From: HK1 sp965215295 | Lineage (GTDB): Bacteria; Pseudomonadota; Gammaproteobacteria; HK1 | Reading direction: 5' to 3' | DNA: 64,000 bases | Assembly (NCBI GenBank): GCA_965215295.1 | Contig: OZ244045.1 | Coordinates: 3,038,001-3,102,000, forward strand | Part shown: positions 25,804-36,600 of the stretch, one piece after another | Layout of the letters: each line of letters begins with the position of its first letter | Position numbering within the stretch: the first letter of the stretch is position 1 | The notes under the pieces: model-generated | Databases searched by the model: none | What the model was told of the DNA's origin: nothing | What the model saw: the letters and a program-made list of their open reading frames with translations, nothing else | Program-made: the position numbers and the translations under genes

Positions 25804-27951
25804 ATGCGTCGCTTCCGGTCCTGGCTCCATCTCATCGTGCCGTTCGCCGCCCTGGCGGTCGCGCTCGGGCTCCACGTCCGCGCGCCGCAGTTCGTGGAGC
25901 ACCTCCGTTTCCAGATCTTCGACACGTATCAGCGGCTCTCGCCGCGCCCGCCCGCCGACGTGCCGGTCGTCATCATCGACATCGACGACTCCAGCCTGCT
26001 CCGCTTCGGACAGTGGCCCTGGCCGCGCACCCTGGTGGCCGAGCTGGTGCGCAAGCTGCACGACGCCGGCGCCGAAGCCATCGGCATGGACCTCATCTTC
26101 GCGGAGCCCGACCGCACCTCGCCGGAGAACGTCATCCCCCTGTGGGAGGAGACGGAGGAGACGATGCGCATCCGCGACGCCCTCGGGCACCTGCCCGAGC
26201 ACGATGCCGCCCTCGCCGACACGGTACGGCGCGCGCCCGTGGTCACCGGCTTCGCCCTGACCCGGGAGCGGGGCGGGACGCGGCCACCGCGCCCCTACAC
26301 GATCGAGATCACCGGCGCCAGCCCGCTACCGGTGCTGCCCGCCTTCACCGGCGCGGTCGCGAACCTGCCGCGCATCGACGCCGGGGCGCGCGGGGTCGGC
26401 GGCTTCAATTTCCTGCCCGCGGTCGACGGGGTCCTGCGCCGGGTCCCCCTGATGCTGCGCCTGGGAGACGATATCCATCCGAGCTTCTCCCTGGAGCTAC
26501 TCAGGGTCCTGGTCGGGGCGGACGGCTACGAGGTGCGGGTCGACGAGGCGGGCGTCGAGGGCGCCCCGCCGGCCATCAGGGAGGTGGTCGTGGGGGGGCT
26601 GGTGGTCCCGACCGACAAGACGGGACGGATGTGGCTGCACTACGCCCGCCCGGAATCGCAGCGCGTGATCTCCGCCCGGCAAGTGCTGGCAGGGGAGATC
26701 GCCGATGACGCGCTCTCCGGGCAGGTCGTCGTGATCGGGACTTCCGCCGCGGGCCTCAAGGACCTGCGCGCCACGCCCCTCGACCTGGCCGCGCCCGGCG
26801 TGGCGGCCCATGCCGCGGCCCTGGAGCAGATGCTCCTCGGTCATTTCCTCGAACGCCCCGCCTGGATCGAGCCGGTGGAACTCGTCTACATGCTCGGCCT
26901 CGGCCTGATGCTGATCCTCCTGATGCGCAGACTCAAGGCGATCGGCTGCGCATCGCTCGGGGCGGTGGCGGTAGCGCTCGCGGCCGGCGCGTCCTGGTAT
27001 GCCTATGACGTGCATCGACTGCTGATCGACCCGGCGCTCCCTTCGCTGGCGGCGTTGCTCGTCTACATGGCGGGCTCGCTCATCAACTTCGCCCGCACCG
27101 AAGCGGAGCGCCGCTGGGTCCGCTCGGCGTTCGGCCGCTATCTGGCCCCGGCCGTGGTGCAGCAACTGATCAACGATCCCGAGACGCTCCGCCTGGGCGG
27201 CGAGCGGCGCGAGGCCACCTTCCTGTTCACCGACCTCACGGGGTTCACGTCACTCGCCGAAGACCTCGACCCGGAGTCGCTGGTGCGCCTCCTGAACGGA
27301 TACCTCGACGGCGCCTGCCACGTCGTGCTGGACCACGACGGGACCATCGACAAGATCGTCGGCGACGCGCTGCACGTCATGTTCAACGCACCGGGCGATC
27401 AGCCGGACCACGCGGAGCGCGCGATCGGGTGCGCGCTCGCCCTCGACGCGTTCTGCGCCCGCCACGCGACCGAGCGGCGCGCCCTGGGCATCGATCTCGG
27501 CGACACCCGCATCGGCGTGAACACCGGCGAGACGGTGGTCGGCAACTTCGGCGGCGTGGCGCGTTTCGACTACACCGCCCACGGCGATGCGATCAACACC
27601 GCGGCCCGCCTGGAGAGCCTGAACAAGTACCTCGACACCCGAATCCTCGTGAGCGAGACCACGCTCGGACGCGGCAACTACCCGCACCATCGCCCGATCG
27701 GCCGGTTCGTCTTCAAGGGCAAGACGGAGGAACTCGGCGTGCACGAGCTGTTCAGCGCCGAGCGGGCACGGACCCCGGAGATGGTGGAGTACGCGCAAGC
27801 GTGGCCGTTGCTCGAGGCCGGCGACCCGTCGGCCGCGCGGGTGTTCGCCAAGCTCGCCGAGCGCTATCCCCACGACGGCGTGATCGCCTTTCACGCCATC
27901 CGGCTCGAGGCCGGAATGGACGGCGTGGTCGTCAGGATGGGCGACAAATAG
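25804..27951 (+). CDS. CHASE2-domain adenylate/guanylate cyclase
   Basis: A 715-residue protein from ATG 25804. The N-terminus has one hydrophobic helix, then a periplasmic CHASE2 sensor domain (VVIIDIDDSSLLRFGQWPWPR, AEAIGMDLIF) and three transmembrane segments near residues 360-430. The cytoplasmic class III catalytic domain follows: FRYLAP-type entry (FGRYLAPAVVQQLI), ATFLFTDLTGFTSLAE (metal Asp), IDKIVGDALHVMF (second Asp) and DYTAHGDAINTAARLE. It should make cAMP or cGMP in response to an extracytoplasmic signal. Pieces of a second copy survive at 42.7-42.83 kb. Confidence 0.9.
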   Translation: MRRFRSWLHLIVPFAALAVALGLHVRAPQFVEHLRFQIFDTYQRLSPRPPADVPVVIIDIDDSSLLRFGQWPWPRTLVAELVRKLHDAGAEAIGMDLIFAEPDRTSPENVIPLWEETEETMRIRDALGHLPEHDAALADTVRRAPVVTGFALTRERGGTRPPRPYTIEITGASPLPVLPAFTGAVANLPRIDAGARGVGGFNFLPAVDGVLRRVPLMLRLGDDIHPSFSLELLRVLVGADGYEVRVDEAGVEGAPPAIREVVVGGLVVPTDKTGRMWLHYARPESQRVISARQVLAGEIADDALSGQVVVIGTSAAGLKDLRATPLDLAAPGVAAHAAALEQMLLGHFLERPAWIEPVELVYMLGLGLMLILLMRRLKAIGCASLGAVAVALAAGASWYAYDVHRLLIDPALPSLAALLVYMAGSLINFARTEAERRWVRSAFGRYLAPAVVQQLINDPETLRLGGERREATFLFTDLTGFTSLAEDLDPESLVRLLNGYLDGACHVVLDHDGTIDKIVGDALHVMFNAPGDQPDHAERAIGCALALDAFCARHATERRALGIDLGDTRIGVNTGETVVGNFGGVARFDYTAHGDAINTAARLESLNKYLDTRILVSETTLGRGNYPHHRPIGRFVFKGKTEELGVHELFSAERARTPEMVEYAQAWPLLEAGDPSAARVFAKLAERYPHDGVIAFHAIRLEAGMDGVVVRMGDK

Positions 27952-28123
27952 AGGACGGGATCCCTCTTTTGAGCGGACCCCGCCCATCGGGCTCGACACC
28001 CCGGGCCCCCGCGCGAGCCAGCGAGCCGCTCTGGCGGCCGGCGCCCGCGGCGGCGCCTGTCCCGCCGTGCGCGGCGTCTCCGCGAGACGGGAGGACGGTG
28101 GCCCCGGATGGCGGCGCTTCCGC

Positions 28124-28159
28124 CTACCTCCCGATCACGTTCTACTTCCCGATCACGTT
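28124..28159. repeat. 18-bp tandem duplication at the creatinase stop
   Basis: Two abutting 18-bp units, each ending CCCGATCACGTT, at 28124-28141 and 28142-28159. The second holds the last codons and stop of the creatinase gene. Confidence 0.85.
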
Positions 28160-29353
28160 GTGCTCCGGCCCGAACGGAAAGCCGGTGATGTCCTCCGCCC
28201 CGGTCTCGGTCACGATCAGGATGTCGTGCTCGCGATAGCCGCCCGCGCCGTCCTCGCCTTCCGGCACCGTGATCATCGGCTCCATGGAGACGACCATGCC
28301 GGGTTCCAGCACCGTATCGACATCCTCGCGAAGCTCGAGCCCCGCCTCCCGGCCGTAGTAGTGGCATAGCGTCCCGAACGAGTGGCCGTAGCCGAACGTG
28401 CGGTTCCCGAGCAGTCCGTGTTCGGCATAGATCTCGTTCAGCTCGTGCGCGATCTCCCCGCACACCGTGCCCGGCCCGATCAGCTCCAGACCGCGGCGGT
28501 GCACCTTGCAGTTGATCTCCCACAGCTCCAGGGCCCGGTCGCCGACGTGGTCGAGGAACAGGGTGCGCTCCAGCGCTTGGTAATAGCCCGAGATCATGGA
28601 GAAGCAGTTCAGGCTCAGCACGTCGCCCTTGCGGATGGCGCGGGTGGTGGCGGGGTTGTGGGCGCCGTCGGTATTGATGCCGGACTGGAACCAGCTCCAG
28701 GTGTCCATCAGCTCGGTATGGGGGTAGCGCTTCGCGATCTCGCGCACCATCGCCCGGGTGGAATGCAGCGCGACCTCGTACTCCGGGACTCCCTCCGCGA
28801 TGGCCTCCACGCCGGCCGCGCCGCCGATGTCGGACACCGCCGCGCCGTCCCGAATGACCTGCTGCTCCTCCCCGGACTTGATCATCCTCATGCGCATGCA
28901 GGGCTCGGCGATGTCGACGAACTCCACTCCGGGGAGCGCGGCTTCCAGCCCGGTCCGGTTCCGGAGCGTCACGTGATCGAACTCGATCCCGACCCGGCCC
29001 CGGTCGGCGACGAGCTCCTTCACCGCGACGAAAAAGTTGTCACGCTCCCAGTCCGTGTAGGCGATGTTGTCCTGGAAGCTCTGCCGCCAAGGTTGTCCGT
29101 AGTCGACGTTCGCGCTGATGGTGGTGTGCGAGTCCTGGGTGACGACCAGGCCGAAGTTCCTGCCGAAGGAGCAGTACACGAAGTCCGCGTAGTAGTTGAT
29201 GTTGTGGATGGAGGTGAACAGCGCGGTGTCGATGTCGTTGCTCGCCATGCAGGTGCGAAGCTTCGAGAGCCTGGCGTTCATCTCCTCGGCCGAGAAGGTC
29301 GGCTTTGCCTTCTCGCCGTTGTGGAGCCTCAGGAGTCTGGGTCTGTCGGTCAT
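28142..29353 (-). CDS. Creatinase (creatine amidinohydrolase)
   Basis: A 403-residue protein from ATG 29353, exactly the length of Pseudomonas creatinase, which hydrolyses creatine to sarcosine and urea. The sequence follows that enzyme closely: LHNGEKAKPTFSAEE, TSIHNINYYADFVYCSFGR, MRMRMIKSGEE, DTWSWFQSGINTDGAHNP, FGYGHSFGTLCHYYGREAG and the C-terminal GAGGYREHDILIV. It has the M24 pita-bread fold, but, as in known creatinases, the metal-ligand set of aminopeptidases is largely replaced (for example LSLNCF where a metal Asp would be). It stands alone; no sarcosine oxidase or urea transporter is adjacent, though amine dehydrogenases are encoded elsewhere in the window. Confidence 0.9.
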   Translation of the reverse strand: MTDRPRLLRLHNGEKAKPTFSAEEMNARLSKLRTCMASNDIDTALFTSIHNINYYADFVYCSFGRNFGLVVTQDSHTTISANVDYGQPWRQSFQDNIAYTDWERDNFFVAVKELVADRGRVGIEFDHVTLRNRTGLEAALPGVEFVDIAEPCMRMRMIKSGEEQQVIRDGAAVSDIGGAAGVEAIAEGVPEYEVALHSTRAMVREIAKRYPHTELMDTWSWFQSGINTDGAHNPATTRAIRKGDVLSLNCFSMISGYYQALERTLFLDHVGDRALELWEINCKVHRRGLELIGPGTVCGEIAHELNEIYAEHGLLGNRTFGYGHSFGTLCHYYGREAGLELREDVDTVLEPGMVVSMEPMITVPEGEDGAGGYREHDILIVTETGAEDITGFPFGPEHNVIGK

Positions 29354-29603
29354 CCGTTTTCCTCCCCATTCATTCACGCGCGGCCGCCGCTCCGAACTCG
29401 GCGAGCGGCGCGTCGGAGAAGTCCTCGACGCCGCGCGTGGACATGAGCCCACCCTTCTCCGCCGCGGCCATCTTCGCAGATAACGGCACACCCGACGACG
29501 ACACTCTCGACGGGTCCGCCGGACGGAGGTCGCGGGCCGGAAAACCGCGCCCGGCGCACGCATCCGATACACTTCGCCACTCCCCCACGGGACCGCGGCG
29601 GCG

Positions 29604-30455
29604 ATGACGAACAGGGGACGCATCGGATTTCAGGGCGAGCCGGGAGCGTACAGCCACCTCGCGTGCCGGGAGGCCCACCCGGACATGGAGCCGGTGCCGC
29701 ATCCGAGCTTCGAGGAGACGTTCGCGGCCACGGAGAGCGGCGAGGTCGAACTCGCGATGATCCCGATCGAGAACTCGCTCGGCGGCCGGGTCGCGGACAT
29801 CCACCACCTGCTGCCGGAATCGAGCCTGCACATCGTCGCCGAGCACTTCCAGCCGGTGCGGCACCTGCTCCTGGCGCCGCCGGGGGCGGGGCTCGAAGGC
29901 ATCGAGCGCATCGAGAGCCACGTCCAGGCGCTGACGCAGTGCCGGCGGTTCGTCCGCCGCCTCGGCGCCCGCCCGGTGGTCACCGCCGATACCGCCGGTG
30001 CGGCCCGGCACGTGGCCGAGCGCGGAGATACGAAGATCGCCGCGATCGCATCCAGCCTCGCGGGGGAGATCTACGGGCTCGAGACGCTGCGCACGGGTAT
30101 CGAGGACCATGACGCGAACACCACGCGGTTCGTGGTGATGGCGCGCGAGCCGGTCCGCCCCGACCCGGTCCTGCCGTGCGTGACGTCCATCGTGTTCCGG
30201 GTCCGAAGCGTTCCCGCCGCGCTCTACAAGGCGCTCGGAGGCTTCGCGACCAACGGGGTGAACATCACCAAGCTCGAGAGCTACATCGTGGACGCGAGCT
30301 TCACTGTCGCGCAGTTCTACGCCGAGCTCGAAGGACACGCCGAGCATCGGCTCGTGAAGCTCGCCCTGGAGGAGCTCGACTTCTTCTCGGACTCGTACTC
30401 GATCCTCGGCGTCTATCCCGCCCATCCCTTCCGCCACGGCGTGGGGGCGGCGTAA
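29604..30455 (+). CDS. pheA: Prephenate dehydratase
   Basis: A 283-residue protein from ATG 29604. The dehydratase domain starts IGFQGEPGAYSHLAC and contains AMIPIENSLGGRVAD and TRFVVMAREP (the TRF motif needed for catalysis). A C-terminal ACT domain carries FATNGVNITKLESYIVDASF, the phenylalanine-binding regulatory segment. It converts prephenate to phenylpyruvate for phenylalanine synthesis. It lacks the chorismate mutase domain found in enterobacterial PheA, so it is the monofunctional type. It is divergent from the creatinase gene. Confidence 0.92.
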   Translation: MTNRGRIGFQGEPGAYSHLACREAHPDMEPVPHPSFEETFAATESGEVELAMIPIENSLGGRVADIHHLLPESSLHIVAEHFQPVRHLLLAPPGAGLEGIERIESHVQALTQCRRFVRRLGARPVVTADTAGAARHVAERGDTKIAAIASSLAGEIYGLETLRTGIEDHDANTTRFVVMAREPVRPDPVLPCVTSIVFRVRSVPAALYKALGGFATNGVNITKLESYIVDASFTVAQFYAELEGHAEHRLVKLALEELDFFSDSYSILGVYPAHPFRHGVGAA

Positions 30456-30621
30456 GCACGGCCGCCACGGAAGCGGTATCCGGTTCGGCCGGCCTCGGGC
30501 GCCACCTTCCGGGGATCTTCGAAGAACCTGCGCCCCGAGCCCTCGGTGAGGCGAGGCCGGCAGAGGCCGGGCATCGCCCGGAGCTTCGCGAATCGGTGAA
30601 GTCCGGCGGCTGGTGGACCAC

Positions 30622-32025
30622 CTACATGCGGCAGGACAGGGAGTCTTCGTCGTCCGGCGCCGGCAGGTCGCCCTCCTCGATGGTCCCGTCTTCGCCCACC
30701 TCGACGGCGGGACTGACGTTGTACGGGTCCGCGGCCACGAACGCCGGCACTCCCTCCTCCAGACGCACCGTTCCGCCCTCTCCGAGCAGGCCCGCATCGC
30801 CCTCCCCCAGATCGACCGACGCCTCGGGGTCCGTCGCCGAGGTGGCGGTCACCTCGCCGTCGTACACCGCGACCGCGAGGTCGCCTTCCCCCACCGGCCG
30901 GGAACCGCCACGCAGCAGCTCGGCCGGCACCTCCACCTCCTCGGGCACCGGCGCTCCGCGCAAGAGCGCCTCCACCGACGGCAGCAGCGAGACGCCGAGA
31001 CGGGGCGCACTCTGCGCCGTACCGATGAATGCGGTGGCCCCCGCCCCGAGCTCGAACGTCCCGGCCGAGGACTCCGACGCCACCCGGCCGAGGCGCACCA
31101 GTACGAACAGCCCGTCACGCCCCGTCCCGGACTCGTCCACGCACGTGCCCGCGCACACCACGTCGAACCGGGTCCCCCGGGTGCTGATGGTCGCCACCGG
31201 CGTGGCGACCTTGTAGGCCTCGGGACGGGCTCTGGAGATGAGACCCGCCGCCGCCCGAATCCCGCCCCGGAGCAAGCGCATCAGGGCGCTCCCGCTCCCG
31301 GGCGCCTGCGCATCGTACTCGTGCTGCTCGATGCGAAACTCGCTGTCCGCGAGCAGCGTCACCCGGCTCTCGTCGCGGAACGCCACGACCACGAAGGCGT
31401 CGGCGCCGGTCTCCAGCGTATCGCCCCGGAACACCGCCCCGCCGGCCGACAGCGGGCGCCGCTTGCCGAACAGCGACACCGCCCCGACCTCGCCCTTCGC
31501 GAACGCGACCCGCCCGACCGCGTCCGGCCCGCCGTCGGCATCGCCCAGCTCCCCGGCCTCCTCCACGCAGTCCTGTCCGCACAGCCGGGCGCTGAAGTCG
31601 GTCCCCCGCACCCCGACGGTGGCCACCGGGGTCCGCAGCTCGAACGCCTCCGGCCGGCGCCGGGGCACCTCGCCGGTGACCGTGCGCACCCCTCCCCGGA
31701 ACAGGTGCAGCCGCATCCTCTCCTCGCCCTCGCCATCGGCGTACTCGTCGACCCGGAACACGGTGTGCGGGCGCAGAATCATCTCGGTCCCGTCGGCGAA
31801 CTCCACGATCGCGAAGCTGTCCTCGCCCGTGGTCAGGACATCGTGGCGGTAGATCGGCGTACCGCGACCCATCAGACGGATGTCGTCCTCGAACGACGCG
31901 GTGTTCGCCCCCCGCGCGAACACGGTGGTGCCCACACGCTCCTTCGCCACCGCCAGCGGCGCGCACGCGAGCAACGCGGCCAGCACCACCGCGTACCGGC
32001 TCGACCCGCCCCCGCCCGTCCTCAT
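30622..32025 (-). CDS. Secreted protein with two FecR domains
   Basis: A 467-residue protein from ATG 32025 with a signal peptide (YAVVLAALLACAPLAVA). Two FecR-type beta domains follow, roughly residues 40-160 and 190-320, each with the pattern ...VLTTGEDSFAIVEFADG...LRTPVATVGVRGTDF and ...TPVATISTRGTRF. Paired cysteines follow each RGT-F motif (LCGQDC and VCAGTC). Stand-alone FecR proteins with a signal peptide are not classical anti-sigma factors; they are periplasmic or surface proteins. It lies 28 bp downstream of the TpsB gene on the same strand, the last gene of the secretion locus, so it may assist or anchor the secreted exoproteins. It ends SLSCRM with a Cys near the C-terminus, as the exoproteins do. 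Confidence 0.75.
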   Translation of the reverse strand: MRTGGGGSSRYAVVLAALLACAPLAVAKERVGTTVFARGANTASFEDDIRLMGRGTPIYRHDVLTTGEDSFAIVEFADGTEMILRPHTVFRVDEYADGEGEERMRLHLFRGGVRTVTGEVPRRRPEAFELRTPVATVGVRGTDFSARLCGQDCVEEAGELGDADGGPDAVGRVAFAKGEVGAVSLFGKRRPLSAGGAVFRGDTLETGADAFVVVAFRDESRVTLLADSEFRIEQHEYDAQAPGSGSALMRLLRGGIRAAAGLISRARPEAYKVATPVATISTRGTRFDVVCAGTCVDESGTGRDGLFVLVRLGRVASESSAGTFELGAGATAFIGTAQSAPRLGVSLLPSVEALLRGAPVPEEVEVPAELLRGGSRPVGEGDLAVAVYDGEVTATSATDPEASVDLGEGDAGLLGEGGTVRLEEGVPAFVAADPYNVSPAVEVGEDGTIEEGDLPAPDDEDSLSCRM

Positions 32026-32053
32026 CGCGTCCGGCGCCACCCCACCCTCCGCC

Positions 32054-33661
32054 TCAGTACCGCACCAGCACGTTCACATGACCCCGCGCACCGTCCTCCC
32101 GCGTGGCCGTCCCTTCCACCACCACCCCGACATCGAGCGCCAACGCCACGTGCTCCTTCCAGCTCCAGCGCAATCCCCCTCCGACGCTGGCGATGGTGTC
32201 GTTGCTCGGACCCCCGCTCACCGGCGCATTCCGCACCCGTCCCGCGTCGGCGAACAGCAGGGGCCGCACCCCGGTCCAGGGCACGGCGGGCAGCCACAGC
32301 TCGAGGCTCGCCCGCGCCCCGTCGTCCCCGGAGACCTCGCGCTCGGCGAACCCGCGCACGGAATCCGCCCCGCCCACACCGAACTGCTCGCCCTGAATCA
32401 ACGCCTCCTCGGCCACCTGACCCTCGAAGACGCCCCGCACGCTCCACCCGGCGGACAACGCCCACGATACCGTCGCCCCGCCACGCACGACATCCCAGCC
32501 CACCTCCGCTCCCGCACGATTCCCGTGGTAGGCGGCATCGTGGTTGTCCCCGCCCCACTCCACGTTCCGCGCGTAGCTCAGCCGCACGTCAAGGCCCCAG
32601 TCGTCGCCCGCGTACTCCGCACCGTAGTGCAACGACACCGGACGGCTGCGCACCGGGGGCGCCGCGACGTCCATGCCCCCGAATACCGCATCACTGTCGA
32701 AACGACGGTCGTCCACACCCGCCGACAGCCGGTGCATCCACCGGCCCCAGCGCTCGAACTCATGGGTGTAGAGCACTCCTCCGAACGCCCCCGCCCCGCT
32801 CACGTCGAACAGGTCGAGCACCCGCCCGCTGTCCACGTCGGAGCGCACGTAGTACCCCGACAGCGTGCCCCCGAGGGCGTAGACCGGCGCGCTGTAGCCG
32901 AGCGCCCACTGGCGCACCCGGCTCGCATGGCCGGGGGAGGTGGTGTAGCTCGCGTTCATGGCATGGTCGCGGTCGAACAGGTTGCCGACGCTCCCGCCCA
33001 CCGACCAGCGCCACGGCCCGGTGGGCGCGCTGCCGGTGTTGCCGAGTCCGCTCCAGAACAGCCACGGGCGACGGTCCTCGACCGCCAGCGTCGCGTCCAG
33101 CCCCTCCGCCTCCGTCTCGCTCTCGCGGAACGTCACCGTCGTGGCCTTCCACGGCTGGCGGTTCGCCATCGCCAGGCTGCGGGCGAGCGCGCCGGTGGCG
33201 GGGGTCTCCCCCTCGCGCAGCGCAGGCACGCTGCGCCGAACGTTCGCCTCCGAGTGGTGCCGCGCGCCCCGCACCTCGACCCGCGCGACCTTGAACACCG
33301 CCACCCGCAGGAGGACCTCGCCGTCGCGCAACGACTGCGGCGGCAGCACCACACGCTGGAAGGCGACCCCGGCCTCCCAGATGGCCCGCTCCAGCGCGTC
33401 CGCCGCGGCCAGCAGCCCGTCCACCCCGGCGTGCTCGCCGGTGAACGGCGCGAGCACCGCCCGCGTGCGCTTCTCCGACAGGGGATTCTCGCCCTCGACC
33501 ACGAAGCGCTCGACCTGAAAGCGCACCACCGGCGCCGCCGCCCGGGTCTGGGCTTGGGCCGGGGTCATGGCCACCGCTATCGCCAGGAGCACGACCGCCA
33601 AGAACATGGCGAGCCACCGGCACTCGGCCAAGGCGGGGAGCGTGGTGCGGAGTCCTTTCAT
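32054..33661 (-). CDS. Two-partner secretion outer-membrane transporter (TpsB, ShlB/FhaC type)
   Basis: A 535-residue protein from ATG 33661 with a signal peptide ending in AQAQ. POTRA-like domains follow (VVRFQVERFVVEGENPLSEKRTRAVL, DGEVLLRVAVFKVARVEVRG), then a 16-strand barrel with alternating aromatic strands and the conserved motif VGGADSVRGFAEREVSGD (the VRGY-type tip of loop L6). It ends in a barrel strand with terminal Tyr (HVNVLVRY). It should translocate the two adjacent TpsA exoproteins across the outer membrane. It starts 26 bp after the tpsA1 stop, and its 5' flank is nearly identical to that of tpsA1. Confidence 0.88.
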   Translation of the reverse strand: MKGLRTTLPALAECRWLAMFLAVVLLAIAVAMTPAQAQTRAAAPVVRFQVERFVVEGENPLSEKRTRAVLAPFTGEHAGVDGLLAAADALERAIWEAGVAFQRVVLPPQSLRDGEVLLRVAVFKVARVEVRGARHHSEANVRRSVPALREGETPATGALARSLAMANRQPWKATTVTFRESETEAEGLDATLAVEDRRPWLFWSGLGNTGSAPTGPWRWSVGGSVGNLFDRDHAMNASYTTSPGHASRVRQWALGYSAPVYALGGTLSGYYVRSDVDSGRVLDLFDVSGAGAFGGVLYTHEFERWGRWMHRLSAGVDDRRFDSDAVFGGMDVAAPPVRSRPVSLHYGAEYAGDDWGLDVRLSYARNVEWGGDNHDAAYHGNRAGAEVGWDVVRGGATVSWALSAGWSVRGVFEGQVAEEALIQGEQFGVGGADSVRGFAEREVSGDDGARASLELWLPAVPWTGVRPLLFADAGRVRNAPVSGGPSNDTIASVGGGLRWSWKEHVALALDVGVVVEGTATREDGARGHVNVLVRY

Positions 33662-33687
33662 CGCGGCTTCGCAGAGGCAGGTCACGG

Positions 33688-36600
33688 CTACGCCGGACAC
33701 ATCGGAAGCTCTTCCCGCTCGTCCTCGCCGCTCTCGCCGGCGACGGTCTCTTCGCCTGCCTCCTCTTCCTCTCCGTCTCCTTCGTCCTGCTCGCCCTCGT
33801 CTTCCTGACGAGCGCGGGCCTCTTCATCCGCGGAGGGGTCTTCGGCAATCTCCGGCGCGGTCGGCCCCTCCGGCTGCGCGGGGAGAATCTCATCGGTATT
33901 TTCGTCGATGTCTTCCTGCACCTCCGACGATGGCTCTTGCGGAAGTGGCTCCTCCGGCGGCGGCTCCTCCGGCGGCGGCTCCTCCGGCGGCGGCTCTTCC
34001 GGTGGCGGTTCCTGCGGTGGTGGCTCCTCCGGCGGCGGCTCCTCCGGCGGCGGCTCCTCCGGCGGCGGCTCCTCCGGCGGCGGCTCTTCCGGTGGCGGTT
34101 CCTGCGGTGGTGGCTCCTCCGGCGGCGGCTCTTCCGGTGGCGGTTCCTGCGGTGGTGGCTCCTCCGGCGGCGGCTCAAAGCTCGTGGACCCGAGGGCACC
34201 GACTTCGAGCGCGCCGTACCGGACTTGGCTGCCCGCCTCTCCCACCGCGCTACCCGTACCGCCCGGCTCCCGCGTCGTCAGAGTGTCGTAGTCGAAATCC
34301 TTGCCGACCGCCAGCAGCGTGCCGACCTCGAGCTCGCCCCCCGATTCCACCCGCAGCGTGCCTTGCGACTCCGGCTCGAGCCCCACGAAGACCCGCTCCG
34401 CCCTCACGCTGCCGCCGCCCCCGATGGTGAGCGTGCCGGTCCCGCCGCCGGAACCGACAAGGATTCCGATATCGGCACCGAGCCAGAATATGCTGGATCT
34501 ACCCGTCGCGGTCAGCGTCGAGCCCGAACCGGTCACCTTCACCGTGCCCTCCGAGCCCTCATACCACCCGACGTTAATCCATGAGGCCCTCACGTCGGCG
34601 CCGCTCTCGATGGTGAGCGTGCCGGTCCCGCCGCCGTAACCGACCCGGAGGCCATGCCTCGTGGTCAGCGTCGAGCCCGAACCGGTCACCTTCACCGTGC
34701 CCTCCGAGCCCTCATCATGCCCGACGTAAATCCATCCGGCCCACACGTTGGCGCCGCTCTCGATGGTGAGCGTGCCGTCGCCGAGGTTGTTACTGCCGAT
34801 ATAGATAGATCCATCGAACGGAGAAAAGTTGTAGAAGATGAGCCTCGAGCTGATGTGTGCGCCGTTCTGCGCAAACACCTTGCCGGAAATATCGAGACCG
34901 TTGTACGCTGTCCAAGTGATACCGTCCAAAGTGACTTGGGCACCATTGGTGACTTGCGTCTCGCTGTCGCCCCAAGTCTCCAGCGACCCGCCGCGCAACG
35001 TCACATCGTCTCGGAACCGCACCTCGTCACCTGCATCAAGCACCAGATGGAGCTCCGCCCCACCCGCGGTGTCGGTGATTGGCTGGTCGATGTTGATGTG
35101 GCGGTGGGCATCGAGGGTCAGGGTGTTGGCGCCGGTGGTCGACTCGATGTCGAACGGGGTGCTCAGGGTGATGTCGCCGGACTGGCTGTTCGCGCCGGAT
35201 GAGGTGGTCCGCACCGTCACGCTCTGGTCGCCCGAGAGCGCGGCAACGAGGAGGTCGATGCCGAGCCGGGCGCTGTCATCGGCGCTCACGAACGGGTCGA
35301 CAGAGTTGATGTCGATATTCACGTTGCCACCGCCGCCCACAATCTCGATGTCGTTGGGGTCGATGAGCCAGTGCCCGCCCTCGCCCCCCGGCGCCGTCGT
35401 GTCCGGCGTGTGGCCAATCGCGAACGACCCCAGGCCCGAGGTCTCCACGAACCCACCGTCGCCCCCGGCCGCACCGCCCCGCGCGCTCAGCCGACCCTGC
35501 ACGTTCGCAAACCCCTCCGCGAACACCACCACCTTGCCCCCGTCCCCGGCCCCGAGCGCATCGGCCGCGACCGTCGAGTCCGCCGAGACGTAGGTGGCAC
35601 CGGCCCTCGGCACCGGACCCTCGCCGCTCACGTCGCCACCGACCAGCACCTCCCCTCCGCCGGCCGGACCGGACGCATCGACCCGCGCCCCCGCGAGCCC
35701 CACACGCTCCCCGAGCAGCCGGATGGCGCCCCCGCGCTCTGCACGTCCCCGCGCCGACACCTCGCCCGACACCCACGTGGTCCCCCCCTCGCTCTCGACG
35801 TGCACCGTCCCGCCCGAACGACCCTCGGCCGCGACCCGCCCACCGGCCTCCAGGGTGACGTCGCCCTGTGCAACCAGCCGCACCACGCCGTCCTCGCCTA
35901 CCTCCACCGCGCTCGCCTCCACCGTGCCGGCGTTGCGCAACGTCCCCGCGAACACCCCCGCCGCTCCACGCTCGGCGATGAGCGCTCCCAGGTTCAGCGC
36001 CTCGTCCTCCGGCGCCTGCACCTCCACCCGCACTCCGTCGAGGTCCAGGCTCGTCAGGGTGATGCGACGCCCCGCCGCAAGCACCAAGTCTCCCCCAGCG
36101 CTCCGAACCACTCCGCTGCTCTCGATGCTCGGCGCCAGCAGGAACACTCCGCCCGCGCCCGCCTCGATGAGACCCCGGTTGACGATGCCCCCGGCCTCCG
36201 GACCCGCGTCGAAGCGGTAGCGCCCCGCCCGGAAGTCCGCGTCCCCGATGTCCAGGGTCGAGGCGACCAGCCCTGCGGTGTCGACCACCGCACCTTCACC
36301 GAACACAATGCCGTGGGGATTGACGAGAAACACCCGACCGTTCGACAGCAACCGGCCGAGAATCGCCGAGGGGTCGGCACCGGTGACCCGGTTGAGCACC
36401 GCGCTGGAGGCGGTCTGCTGAATGAAGCGGGTGACCTCGTCCCTGTCGATGGAGAAGCCCCGCCAGTTGATGATGGTGTCGGGGGAGGTGGTGACGTGCA
36501 GGGCGCCGGGGCCGGGATGGGTGAGCCGGGCGGAGCCGTGGACGACGTCGGGACCGGTGGGATTGGCGAAGGCGGCGCCGACGACGAGCAGGCCGGTGAA

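Noticed and set aside
30613..33294. 893-codon plus-strand frame across the FecR and TpsB genes
   Set aside because: His/Arg/Pro-rich antisense frame; minus-strand genes have signal peptides and family motifs.
33908..34291. Ser-Gly-rich open frame on the plus strand
   Set aside because: It is the reverse complement of the Pro-Glu coding repeat of tpsA1, not a gene.
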